Shown piece after piece: positions 53,794 to 62,427 of a stretch of DNA of 64,000 bases. Each line of letters begins with the position of its first letter. The stretch's first letter is position 1. This DNA is from Lachnospiraceae bacterium (lineage in GTDB: Bacteria; Bacillota; Clostridia; Lachnospirales; Lachnospiraceae), in NCBI GenBank assembly GCA_022845895.1, contig AP025573.1, positions 2,204,501-2,268,500 of the forward strand, given 5' to 3'. The notes under the pieces were generated by a model that was not told the DNA's origin, made no database searches, and worked only from the letters and a program-made list of their open reading frames with translations. A program made the translations under genes and the position numbers.

Positions 53794-54729
53794 TTACTTG
53801 TGTATTACAGTACCCGTCTTTCCCGCAATCCCTTCGGCCGCCTTGTCAAGCAGAGTGATGAGAGTGTGGCGTCCTTCTGCGGACTCCGCAAAACGAATGG
53901 CGGCTTCAATCTTCGGGAGCATGGAGCCCTTTGCGAACTGGTCCTGTGCTATGTATTCTCTTGCTTCGTCCACTGTCAGGTCACTGAGCCATCTCTGGTT
54001 CTCTTTGCCAAAGTTGATTGCCACCTTTTCGACCGCGGTGAGAATGATCAGATAGTCTGCGTCAAGTTCTGCCGCGAGAAGGCTGCTCACATTATCTTTG
54101 TCAATCACGGCACTGACGCCTGAGAGCTTCCCACCGTCATTCACGACCGGTATTCCGCCGCCACCGCATGTAATGACGATGTGTCCCGCATCTACGAGCG
54201 TCTTGATCGTCTGAAGTTCCCGGATCCTTTTCGGCATCGGGGAGGCCACCACGATACGGTAGCCTCTTCCTGCATCTTCCATGCATGGAATCCCGTTTTC
54301 CTCATTTTTCTTTGCCTCTTCTTTTGTCAGGAACCGGCCGATTGGCTTTGTAGGGTTCCTGAACGCCTCGTCTTCCTTATCCACTTCTACCTGAGACAGG
54401 ATAGTAGACACTTTCACATCCATTTCACGGCTGTAAAGCTCATATTTGATTGCATTCTGCAAGTCTATACCGATATATCCCTGACTCATGGCCACGCAGG
54501 TCGGCAGCGGCGTCTCCTTGTAGTCTTCCGACGTGCACGCCAGCTGATCCATCGCATTCTGTATCATTCCTACCTGAGGGCCATTGCCATGGGTAATGAT
54601 GATTTCCATATCCTGCTGCACCAGATCCACGATAACCTTCGCGGTCTTTGCAACCGCCTCTTTCTGCTCCTCATAATTCTTACCGAGCGCATTTCCTCCT
54701 AATGCAATAACAACTCTTTTCTTTTTCAT
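53794..54729 (-). CDS. arcC: carbamate kinase
   Basis: A 311-residue enzyme starting MKKKRVVIALGGNALGKNYEEQ, with the amino-acid-kinase-fold marks HGNGPQVGMIQNA and TCGGGGIPVV. It makes ATP from carbamoyl phosphate and ADP, releasing ammonia and CO2. Its position behind the FdrA-YlbE gene fits a terminal ATP-yielding step of oxalurate breakdown, as in the E. coli allantoin pathway, where the paralogue is allK/ybcF. No arginine deiminase genes are near. Confidence 0.95.
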   Translation of the reverse strand: MKKKRVVIALGGNALGKNYEEQKEAVAKTAKVIVDLVQQDMEIIITHGNGPQVGMIQNAMDQLACTSEDYKETPLPTCVAMSQGYIGIDLQNAIKYELYSREMDVKVSTILSQVEVDKEDEAFRNPTKPIGRFLTKEEAKKNEENGIPCMEDAGRGYRIVVASPMPKRIRELQTIKTLVDAGHIVITCGGGGIPVVNDGGKLSGVSAVIDKDNVSSLLAAELDADYLIILTAVEKVAINFGKENQRWLSDLTVDEAREYIAQDQFAKGSMLPKIEAAIRFAESAEGRHTLITLLDKAAEGIAGKTGTVIHK

Positions 54730-54762
54730 ATGGCTGTCCTCCCAGCTTGAAAGCTGTGTTTA

Positions 54763-57700
54763 CTATTCTTCTGAAACGAATCCAAGCTTCCTGGCATACG
54801 CCGTGACTGCCTTTTCAAAGCATTCGACCGGCGGGTGTACCGTTCCTGCCCCGATCTGTCCATATCCGGCAATTTTATGTGCGATACCTGTATTGATAAC
54901 CGGCGTGATACCTTTTTCCACTACGAGCCGTGCGTCTATTCCAAGACATGTACCCTGGAAATTCCAGTTCGGGATGATGAAATTCGGATTCCGGTCTATT
55001 GTAATCTCGGTCATCTCGGTACTTGTACGCAGGGCATCTTCATATCCGCCCGCACCTACGAACCGTGTTACCGCAGGAGCAGCAATCATAGCCATGCCGC
55101 CCACGCCAAGCGTCTCCGTGATAGCGCTGTCTCCCATGTCCGGGCACGCGTCTTCGCCGTCATAACCTGTAAAGTAAAGGCCCTGAGGTGTATTGACCGG
55201 TGCCGTGAACCATTCGTCTCCCATCCCGCTGATGCGGATACCAAACTCGACACCGTTCCTGCACATAGCCGTAACGACCGTTCCTTCTGTTATGAGCCTC
55301 GCCCCGTCCATGACGGCCTTCCCTGTAGCCATCATGATGTTGAGGAAGAACTGGTCTGTATCTGCCAGGAACTTGATGACATCATAGCGGTCCTTTTCAT
55401 CCATATCCATCTTCGTTATGATAGGACTTACCTCTTTTAAGAAAGCCAGCGATGCTGCGATATTCCGCTGATGGAACTCATCTCCCATCGCAATCGCTTT
55501 TGCAACGAGCGGATTGACACTGAGCCCGCCGTCGATAGAACGGATTGCCTTGCCAAGTGTCGGGCCGAGCACTTCTTTCATCCACAGCAGACGGTCTACG
55601 ACTTCCTGGGAATAAGCGCCGAACCGGAGCACCTTGCCGATACCTTCGTTCATCGTACAGTACGCCTCGTTGCCGTCCGTCATATTCTTCACCACAAAGA
55701 CAGGCATGTTCGCGGAAGTGATTCCACCCATCGGCCCCACTGCCCTGACGTGGTGGCACGGAATGAACGTAACTTCTCCGGACTCCAGAATCTTTCTCGC
55801 CTCTTCTTCTGTTGCTGCCCATCCCTCGAACAAGGCGGCTCCCACGCAGGAGCCCTGAACCGGGTCCGGCATATCCTTATACTGGATAGGAGGGCCTGCG
55901 TGAAGGATGACCTTCCCTTCATTCAGCTCTTCCACAACAGACTTTGCAGGAACGACATCTTTTATTACCGGCTGGCTCGCCACAATCTTGGCAATCACGG
56001 AGCGGTTCGCCTCATCCATATCAAAACCTTCATATCCGCGCAGGAAGGAAAGCGCCTTGATGAGCTTCACATCCCCGCCTGCCGGTGGCATCCAGTCATA
56101 CTGTACGACATCACAGCCAAAGGATTCCACGACTTGCGCGAAGCTCTTCAGGCCTATATTGATAATCTTCGGCTTTTCAGAAAGAAGCTGTATCAGCTTC
56201 TCTGACGCTTCTGCCTTCTCAATCTCCGCCACTTTCTTTGGACGAATCTCTTTTGCCGGCTCTTCAAAGTCCATGCCGATAGCCCGGATGGCCGTGTGGA
56301 CTGCCAGCTTGTTGTTCTCACATACGATGACGCCCGCGTCTTTTAACTTGCCGACCGCTTCGTCATAATCCTGGAAATCTCTTCTCGTGCCGCATACTGT
56401 GGCAACAAAGAATAATTTCCTTCCTTCCGCTTCTGCCTTGTCTCTCAGTTCTATGATAGACGGGAGAAGTGCTCCTGCCATGTCTTCGTGGGAGCCGTAT
56501 CCGAGCATGATATCCAGAAGGATGACTCCGGTAGACGCATCATCGATTGCTTCCTGCATGCACTCGATGCGCTTGGCCGGATCGATCATCGGATGTGGCT
56601 TGCCCTGGGTATATACGTCATCTCCGAGGTCCACCACGATGTGTCCGCCGGTCTTGAGCATAAATCCTTCCGCCTTCTGTGGCGGCACTTTCATGTCAAG
56701 TGCGTCTTTGATGAGCATTGCAGCCTCACCTGCAAGTGTCCCTCCGGAATAATATGCCTTAATCGTCTTCTTATCATCTGGCTGGAAGAAATCAGCAGAA
56801 TCAACATTTACTTCCGCCTCTTTCACCTCTTCGCCCCTTACGAGTCCGACTGCCAGGCGGGCCGCTTCATCAAGCGTGTACGCGTGGTAGAAGTTCTCCT
56901 CGTGGAATTCCGGCTTTTCGCCGAGGAACAGCGTGATTACCGGTTTCTTAAAGTTGCTTAAACGGTCGGAAATCCTATCCCTTACGTCCTTGGCCGGCGG
57001 CTTGGATATGATGATGAGCACTTTGACGCTCGTGTCGCTCTCCATCGCCTCGATCATATCCATCATCGTAGTACCGCCCACTTCCGATGACAAGTCGCGT
57101 CCGCCGGTTCCAATGGCGTTCTTGACGCCCTCGCCGAGACGGTCGATAATCGTTGTCAGCTCCTGGATGCCTGTTCCCGAAGCTCCGATAATGCCGATAG
57201 AGCCTGGCGTTACATTGTTCGTAAATGCGACCGGCACGCCCTGGATGATTCCAGTACCACAGTCCGGACCCATAACTGCCAGCCCTTTGTCATGTGCTTT
57301 ATTCTTCAGCTTGATCTCGTCTTCCAGCGTCACATTATCGCTGAACATGAACACATTCATACCCTCGTCCAGCGCACGGTCCGCTTCCAGTGCCGCATAC
57401 GCTCCCGGGATAGAGATGACTGCAAGGTTTGCTTCCGGCAGCTTCTCAAGCGCCTTATCCCAGGACTTTACCGACTCGGCTCCTTTTTTGTCGCCTTCCT
57501 TGGTAGACTGCTTTTTGAAAAATGCTTCCGTCTCCTGCATAATCGTATCCAGAAGGCTCTCATCATCCACATCCGCAACGACAACCATGTCATTTGCCGA
57601 CGCGCTCTCCAGTTCTTCCGTACTCAGTCCGCTCTGTCTGTATATATCTTTATTGGCGGGTGTCGCCATCATGATCGATACCTTCTTCACACCTTTGATT

Positions 57701-57777
57701 GTTGAAATCTGGTTCGTCAAAAGCATGAGAACAACGGAATCATGATAGCTTCCCTTCTTCACAATTGTCTTTAACAT
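54763..57777 (-). CDS. FdrA-YlbE fusion protein, oxamate carbamoyltransferase component
   Basis: A 1004-residue protein. Residues 1 to about 530 match FdrA (acyl-CoA-synthetase-like, with MGPDCGTGIIQGVPVAF and GIIGASGTGIQELTTII). The rest, from about 540 (IINIGLKSFAQVVE, YDWMPPAGGD), matches the DUF1116/YlbE protein. In E. coli these are separate adjacent genes, allF/fdrA and allG/ylbE, which with allH/ylbF have been linked to oxamate carbamoyltransferase. Here both are one chain. The ylbF/allH partner is not in the window. It is between allD and carbamate kinase, which fits conversion of oxalurate to oxamate and carbamoyl phosphate. Confidence 0.88.
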   Translation of the reverse strand: MLKTIVKKGSYHDSVVLMLLTNQISTIKGVKKVSIMMATPANKDIYRQSGLSTEELESASANDMVVVADVDDESLLDTIMQETEAFFKKQSTKEGDKKGAESVKSWDKALEKLPEANLAVISIPGAYAALEADRALDEGMNVFMFSDNVTLEDEIKLKNKAHDKGLAVMGPDCGTGIIQGVPVAFTNNVTPGSIGIIGASGTGIQELTTIIDRLGEGVKNAIGTGGRDLSSEVGGTTMMDMIEAMESDTSVKVLIIISKPPAKDVRDRISDRLSNFKKPVITLFLGEKPEFHEENFYHAYTLDEAARLAVGLVRGEEVKEAEVNVDSADFFQPDDKKTIKAYYSGGTLAGEAAMLIKDALDMKVPPQKAEGFMLKTGGHIVVDLGDDVYTQGKPHPMIDPAKRIECMQEAIDDASTGVILLDIMLGYGSHEDMAGALLPSIIELRDKAEAEGRKLFFVATVCGTRRDFQDYDEAVGKLKDAGVIVCENNKLAVHTAIRAIGMDFEEPAKEIRPKKVAEIEKAEASEKLIQLLSEKPKIINIGLKSFAQVVESFGCDVVQYDWMPPAGGDVKLIKALSFLRGYEGFDMDEANRSVIAKIVASQPVIKDVVPAKSVVEELNEGKVILHAGPPIQYKDMPDPVQGSCVGAALFEGWAATEEEARKILESGEVTFIPCHHVRAVGPMGGITSANMPVFVVKNMTDGNEAYCTMNEGIGKVLRFGAYSQEVVDRLLWMKEVLGPTLGKAIRSIDGGLSVNPLVAKAIAMGDEFHQRNIAASLAFLKEVSPIITKMDMDEKDRYDVIKFLADTDQFFLNIMMATGKAVMDGARLITEGTVVTAMCRNGVEFGIRISGMGDEWFTAPVNTPQGLYFTGYDGEDACPDMGDSAITETLGVGGMAMIAAPAVTRFVGAGGYEDALRTSTEMTEITIDRNPNFIIPNWNFQGTCLGIDARLVVEKGITPVINTGIAHKIAGYGQIGAGTVHPPVECFEKAVTAYARKLGFVSEE

Positions 57778-57791
57778 ACGTTCTCCTTCCC

Positions 57792-58844
57792 CTATTCGGC
57801 AAATCTGTTTTTGTGGTCGTATCTGTCGTAATGTACATCCTCACTTACGAGATAGTTATAGATCTCATCTACAATCTCCACGCCGCCTGTTTCATATGCC
57901 TTATCACGTCGCATGACCGCACGTTCTCCCGGATAGTATACCTTTCCGTACCCTTCGGCCGCGGGCATCTCTCCCAGCTCATCGAGCACCTGGGACATAG
58001 ACTTCTTAAACGCATCCAGACCGACGAACCTTGACGGATCCATGACGATGAACATCTGTCCCAGATCTCTTCCCTTGGAAAGGTCATGGTACATGGAACT
58101 TACATGTTTACCGAACGGAACGCCGAGCAATACTCCTGCAAATACGTCTACCATCATCATAAGCCCGTATCCTTTTGCGCCGGCAATCGGAAGCAGCGCG
58201 TTGACAAGTCTTGAATCTGTCACAGGCTGCCCTTTTTCATCCACCGCCCAGGAATCCGGTATCGCCTCATGTCTGGAACGCTTATCCAAAATCTTGCCCC
58301 ACGCCTGGACCGTCGTCGCCATATCGAATACGACCGTCCTGTCGTCAGCCGTAGGCGCCGCGAACGAGATAGGGTTCGTGCCATAGTAAGGCTCCGTTCC
58401 TCCAAACGGCACTGCCATCGGGTCAGACTGGCAGAACGCGATTGCCACAAGATCTTGCTTTGCAGCCATCTCCGTATAATATCCGATGGAACCGCTGTGT
58501 GATATGTTGCGGATACCTGTCACGGCGATGCCTGACTTTTTAGCCATCTCTATCGTCTTTTCCATCGCAAGGGTGGAAGCCACATAGCCACAGCCGTTAT
58601 CCCCTTCATATATCGCAGAGCACGGTCCCGTCTCTTTCCATTCAAACGCGGGGTCTGTCGTAATACCGCCTTTGGCGATTCGCTCGCTGTAATACTCCAC
58701 CCGGACAGCGCCATGGGAATGGTATCCCCTTTCATCCGACCACGTGAGTATCTCCGCCGTCATATCGGCATGTTCTTCACTTAAGCCCGCTTTTATCAGC
58801 TTATTTTTCATCAGGTTTTTTAATTCATCCCGAGATAGTTTCAT
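57792..58844 (-). CDS. allD: ureidoglycolate dehydrogenase (NAD)
   Basis: A 350-residue member of the malate/L-lactate/ureidoglycolate dehydrogenase family, not the Rossmann type. Motifs are RGYHSHGAVRVEYY with the catalytic H, HSGSIGYYTEMAAK, and GTNPISFAAPTADD. It oxidises (S)-ureidoglycolate to oxalurate with NAD. AGAGGAG precedes the ATG. It stands between allE and the FdrA-YlbE gene in pathway order. Related malate-type enzymes are possible in isolation, but the context is strong. Confidence 0.92.
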   Translation of the reverse strand: MKLSRDELKNLMKNKLIKAGLSEEHADMTAEILTWSDERGYHSHGAVRVEYYSERIAKGGITTDPAFEWKETGPCSAIYEGDNGCGYVASTLAMEKTIEMAKKSGIAVTGIRNISHSGSIGYYTEMAAKQDLVAIAFCQSDPMAVPFGGTEPYYGTNPISFAAPTADDRTVVFDMATTVQAWGKILDKRSRHEAIPDSWAVDEKGQPVTDSRLVNALLPIAGAKGYGLMMMVDVFAGVLLGVPFGKHVSSMYHDLSKGRDLGQMFIVMDPSRFVGLDAFKKSMSQVLDELGEMPAAEGYGKVYYPGERAVMRRDKAYETGGVEIVDEIYNYLVSEDVHYDRYDHKNRFAE

Positions 58845-58881
58845 ATTTTCTGCTCCTCTTTGCTATTTTTCTTTCCCCGGT

Positions 58882-59670
58882 TTATAATACCACGTCTCTG
58901 TTACAGTCTTTGGAGTAGATGTAAGCGAAGTCTTCCTCGCGGCCTACTGCGTAACAAGCCTGTGGGCAGTACGCATCCAGGAACATATAGTCGCCTGCTT
59001 TGACCGGGACCCATTCGTCATCTACACGATACATGCCCTTGCCCTGCAGGAAATACATTCCGTGCTCCTGTACATGCGTCTCGATATAGCCATGTGACGC
59101 GCCAAGCTTAAATTTGAGGATGTGCATGTTCATATCAAATCCAAAGTCGCCTGCAGCCGGAAGGAAATCTTTGATATGGCAGTTCTCCATCCCCTCATAT
59201 TCAATCCATGGCAGATCGTTCGCATTGCCTACAACCGTGTATGCACTGTAGCCTTCCACTCTTTCGTATCTGCGTTTGTATACAAAAAGCTTAGCCTCTT
59301 CTTTGCCCTTGTTCTCAAAAGATACTACGTTGCTTTCCGGTGAGAAGATATATCCGCCTTCTGTGAGCACTTCTTCTTTATCCGCATTTTTAACCGTAAC
59401 TTCGCCTGATATCACATACAGGAATGTCTCCAGCCCTTCTCCGCCGATTCCGCTGTTCTTGCCGCCTTCCCTTGCCGTTACGAGATAATCGGCAAAAGAC
59501 GCTCCCATCGCCGGCGAGCCAAGGATTGTCACGTCACAGTTCTCGTAGCCCGGAATGCTGTTCTTCACAAGTCCGTCTGGCTCGAGAAGCACATAATTCT
59601 CTTTCTTGATTACGGAACGTGTCATCAAAAGCTCCTCGCGGTACCCTACCTGATCGTTTAAATAACTCAT
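58882..59670 (-). CDS. allE: (S)-ureidoglycine aminohydrolase
   Basis: A 262-residue double-cupin protein, with the N-terminal cupin around residues 40-130 and the C-terminal metal-binding cupin with HGYIETHVQEHGMYFLQG (His/Glu/His ligands). It turns (S)-ureidoglycine to (S)-ureidoglycolate and ammonia. AGAGAGG precedes the ATG. It is first in the allE-allD-fdrA-arcC run, divergent from the esterase-like gene. A TGGTCAACCA dyad lies 40 bases upstream. Confidence 0.94.
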   Translation of the reverse strand: MSYLNDQVGYREELLMTRSVIKKENYVLLEPDGLVKNSIPGYENCDVTILGSPAMGASFADYLVTAREGGKNSGIGGEGLETFLYVISGEVTVKNADKEEVLTEGGYIFSPESNVVSFENKGKEEAKLFVYKRRYERVEGYSAYTVVGNANDLPWIEYEGMENCHIKDFLPAAGDFGFDMNMHILKFKLGASHGYIETHVQEHGMYFLQGKGMYRVDDEWVPVKAGDYMFLDAYCPQACYAVGREEDFAYIYSKDCNRDVVL

Positions 59671-60027
59671 TTTTAATTCCTCTCTTTCTTTACTTATAAT
59701 TTACTCTAGTGGTCAACCAGTTTTTATACCATAATTATGACAACTGCCATACGATTTTTCAATGATTATTATTGAGAAAACCGAACAGAATTTTTATCAA
59801 CTTTATACCCCATTGTCATTTTTTTCACATGTCTGCCCATATCGGTTTTATGTTATAATATCTTTATTGCAGCGACTGCCGGCATGCCTTTTTTACCAGG
59901 ATATCATTTTGTAGATATTTATCCGCAGCAGACAAAAATATATGCACCTCGCTGCACGTTATTTATGTTATCTATATGCTTTATCCATATGGCCCGCTAA
60001 AATGGGGATTGAAAGGAGACTTACAAT
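59671..60027. promoter_or_regulatory. divergent control region between allE and the esterase-like gene
   Basis: A 357-base gap, AT-rich. It holds the GntR/FCD-like dyad TGGTCAACCA (59710-59719), upstream of allE, and an extended -10 (TGTTATAAT, 59851-59859) for the plus-strand gene. That start leaves a leader of about 160 bases. No RNA gene or open frame is convincing in the rest. The dyad fits the TGGT-ACCA half sites of FadR-type repressors, in keeping with the GntR-FCD regulator of this cluster. Confidence 0.5.
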
Positions 60028-60882
60028 ATGCTAGAGAAGAAAGTTATAGAAATAAGCAATACATTATACCAGAAACATGCCACCATATATGCAGACAGCG
60101 GTGCCGCACCCAGAGCCTGTATCCTGTATTTCCACGGAGGCGGCCTTCTGTACGGGGAAAGGGATGACCTTCCCAGGCTCCATATCGACACGCTGACAGG
60201 CGCAGGATATATCATCATCTCATATGACTATCCCCTTGCGCCGGCGGCAAAGCTGAATACGATACTGGATGACGTCTCTTCTTCCATCTCACACTATGTG
60301 GAATACTCTGATATGTACTGTGGCTGTGAGCTTCCTTTCTTCCTCTGGGGGCGTTCCGCTGGCGCATATCTCTGTCTTCTGGCCGCCGCTCAGGGTGACC
60401 TCCCCACCGCCCCGAAGGGTATCCTTTCCTACTACGGATACGGCTTTCTCTGCGACGGCTGGTTCGAGACCCCGAGCAGCTTCTATTGCTCTCTCCCTCC
60501 GGTGGAAGCCTCCTGTCTGGACAGCGCCGGTACAGAGCTTCGGTCTTCTGGAAGTCTGGACACACATTACAGCATCTATGTCTATGCAAGGCAGACCGGG
60601 CGGTGGCGGTCGCTGCTGTACGAAGGGCGCGAGAAATACTTCTATCTGGACTATACCCTGCGTACATGCACCTCTCTGCCATGTCCGCTGTTCTGTGCAC
60701 ACAGCACGAACGATCCGGATGTACCGTACGAAGAATTCCTGGCGCTAACAGGCCGCTATGCCGCAAAACAGTTTATCGCAGCAGGCAGCACCCACGATTT
60801 CGACCGGGTCGAGGAGGACCCGTTTACGGGAAGCCTTCTCGAAGAGACGCTGAAGTTCCTCGACGAAGCCAGAAGGATGTAA
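60028..60882 (+). CDS. alpha/beta hydrolase (esterase/lipase family)
   Basis: A 284-residue protein. The oxyanion motif HGGG is at residues 36-39, the nucleophile S110 is in GRSAG, and a likely acid and base are in HSTNDPDVPY and GSTHDFDRV near the C terminus. This is the hormone-sensitive-lipase-like group of acyl esterases. AAGGAG precedes the ATG. It is divergent from allE and followed by a hairpin. It has no known role in ureide breakdown and no signal peptide. Function is unknown beyond hydrolysis. Confidence 0.88.
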   Translation: MLEKKVIEISNTLYQKHATIYADSGAAPRACILYFHGGGLLYGERDDLPRLHIDTLTGAGYIIISYDYPLAPAAKLNTILDDVSSSISHYVEYSDMYCGCELPFFLWGRSAGAYLCLLAAAQGDLPTAPKGILSYYGYGFLCDGWFETPSSFYCSLPPVEASCLDSAGTELRSSGSLDTHYSIYVYARQTGRWRSLLYEGREKYFYLDYTLRTCTSLPCPLFCAHSTNDPDVPYEEFLALTGRYAAKQFIAAGSTHDFDRVEEDPFTGSLLEETLKFLDEARRM

Positions 60883-60885
60883 AGC

Positions 60886-60936
60886 GGAAGCAGGCGCGAG
60901 GGTGTTATCTCACATAACATCCTCGCGCCTGCTTCC
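60886..60936. repeat. long hairpin, family member 2
   Basis: Arms 60886-60908 and 60914-60936 pair at 22 of 23 positions (one wobble) around CTCAC. The top GTTAT/ATAAC and the 3' flank CCGGCTCTTCTTGCAGC are the same as in member 1 at 7102, the mid-stem differs. It starts 3 bases after the esterase-like stop and separates convergent genes, so it may act as a terminator. Confidence 0.75.
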
Positions 60937-61034
60937 GGCTCTTCTTGCAGCTACGGATACCCGGCGAACGGAGCGCTTTGACACGACCATATACATCCGT
61001 TCCCTTCTCCGTACGCTGCCATTAAATTCTTAAC

Positions 61035-62399
61035 TTATTCCCCGAATATTGTCCCTTTGCGGAATGGTGCCGAGCTCTTCATCGTCTTCATCAGGAAGTA
61101 GTAGACAAGCCCTGTCGGTATGAGGCTTATGTACCATGACAGTTCCACGATGAGCAGGGAGCAGAGGGAGCCCACGACTATCGCGATGATGGCCGCCCAG
61201 TTGACGCCTTTGTATATGCCCTGCTTGTCATACATGTTGTTGATATCCAGCTTCTTCTTGCGGAGGATATAGTAGTCTACCGCCATGACCGCGAAGATTG
61301 GTCCGAGGAACGCGGAGTAGAACTGGGTAAACAGGCTAAGCCCTGCCGCCGACTGATCGGTAACCAGCTTCCATGGCATGCAGCACGCAGAGAGGATACC
61401 GACGACGACTGTGGCGTGCGACCATTTCATGTGGAAGGATTCCATCAATACGTAAGACGGCGGCACGATATTGTTCAGTACGTTCGTCGTCACCTGGGCA
61501 AATGCGATGAACAGTAGCGTCACGATCGTAAGGAACTTGCTGCCCATCGTCGTAGAGAACACGACGACCGGATCGCTGTTTCCTGTCGCTGCCGTAACAA
61601 GCAGCCCTATGAGCCCCATGAACAGCGTTACCGGCAGGATAGCCACCGTGTATATGCTTGCGGTGCGGACAGACTTTACATTTTCCTTCAGGTTACGTGA
61701 ATAGTCTGATGCGTTGATAATCATGGTCGAATAGATGCCAAGGAAGGATGTGGTCGCTGCCCAGAACGGCATGCCCCACGTTCCCTTTATTCCTGAGAAC
61801 ACGTCATCGATCTCTGTGGCAAACTGCGTCTTCACCACGTACAGCATGTAAGCCAGGATTGCAATGATAAAGACACAGGATATGTTCTCAAGCCATTTGA
61901 TACCCTCAAAACCTTTGATTGCGAGCGCTACCTGCAGGAGCGTAAACAATGCATAGACGACCGGCAGATTGTCAAATCCGAACAAGATCTTGAAACAGCT
62001 GTTGATGGCACCGGCTCCTACCCAGCTCTGGAATCCGAACCAGATAATCGCAGGCACGCCTCTGAGCAGTCCAGGTATCTTGACGCCAGCTGTTCCAAAG
62101 CTGCTTCTGAGCTGTACCGTATAAGGTATCCCATACTTATGTCCGCAGTTGCCGATTACAACGAGTGCAATGGCGATGACGAGGCATCCTATGATCATGG
62201 CGAGAATCGCCTGCCCTACTGTCAGTACCCCAATCAGTCCCGCACCCATGGAGAACGTACCGATAGATACGCACCCTCCCATAAAGCTTGCCGCATAGGA
62301 TAATGATCCCATGATACGTTTCTTGGTCGGCTGAAGATCCGGATCCACATTCTTGACGAGTTCCGGGTTCAGATTCATATTTTCAACGATATTACTCAT
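61035..62399 (-). CDS. NCS1 family permease, probable allantoin transporter
   Basis: From the ATG at 62399 (GGAGAG ahead; the frame begins eight codons earlier) about 454 residues with twelve expected membrane helices. NCS1 marks are the GFQSWVGAGAINSCF stretch (helix 3, substrate site) and NIVPPSYVLMESF. Family members move allantoin, hydantoin, uracil or cytosine with a cation. The gene is directly downstream of allB, supporting allantoin or a related ureide. Confidence 0.9.
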   Translation of the reverse strand: MSNIVENMNLNPELVKNVDPDLQPTKKRIMGSLSYAASFMGGCVSIGTFSMGAGLIGVLTVGQAILAMIIGCLVIAIALVVIGNCGHKYGIPYTVQLRSSFGTAGVKIPGLLRGVPAIIWFGFQSWVGAGAINSCFKILFGFDNLPVVYALFTLLQVALAIKGFEGIKWLENISCVFIIAILAYMLYVVKTQFATEIDDVFSGIKGTWGMPFWAATTSFLGIYSTMIINASDYSRNLKENVKSVRTASIYTVAILPVTLFMGLIGLLVTAATGNSDPVVVFSTTMGSKFLTIVTLLFIAFAQVTTNVLNNIVPPSYVLMESFHMKWSHATVVVGILSACCMPWKLVTDQSAAGLSLFTQFYSAFLGPIFAVMAVDYYILRKKKLDINNMYDKQGIYKGVNWAAIIAIVVGSLCSLLIVELSWYISLIPTGLVYYFLMKTMKSSAPFRKGTIFGE

Positions 62400-62427
62400 C
62401 TTCTCTCTCCTTTCGATATGCACAGGC

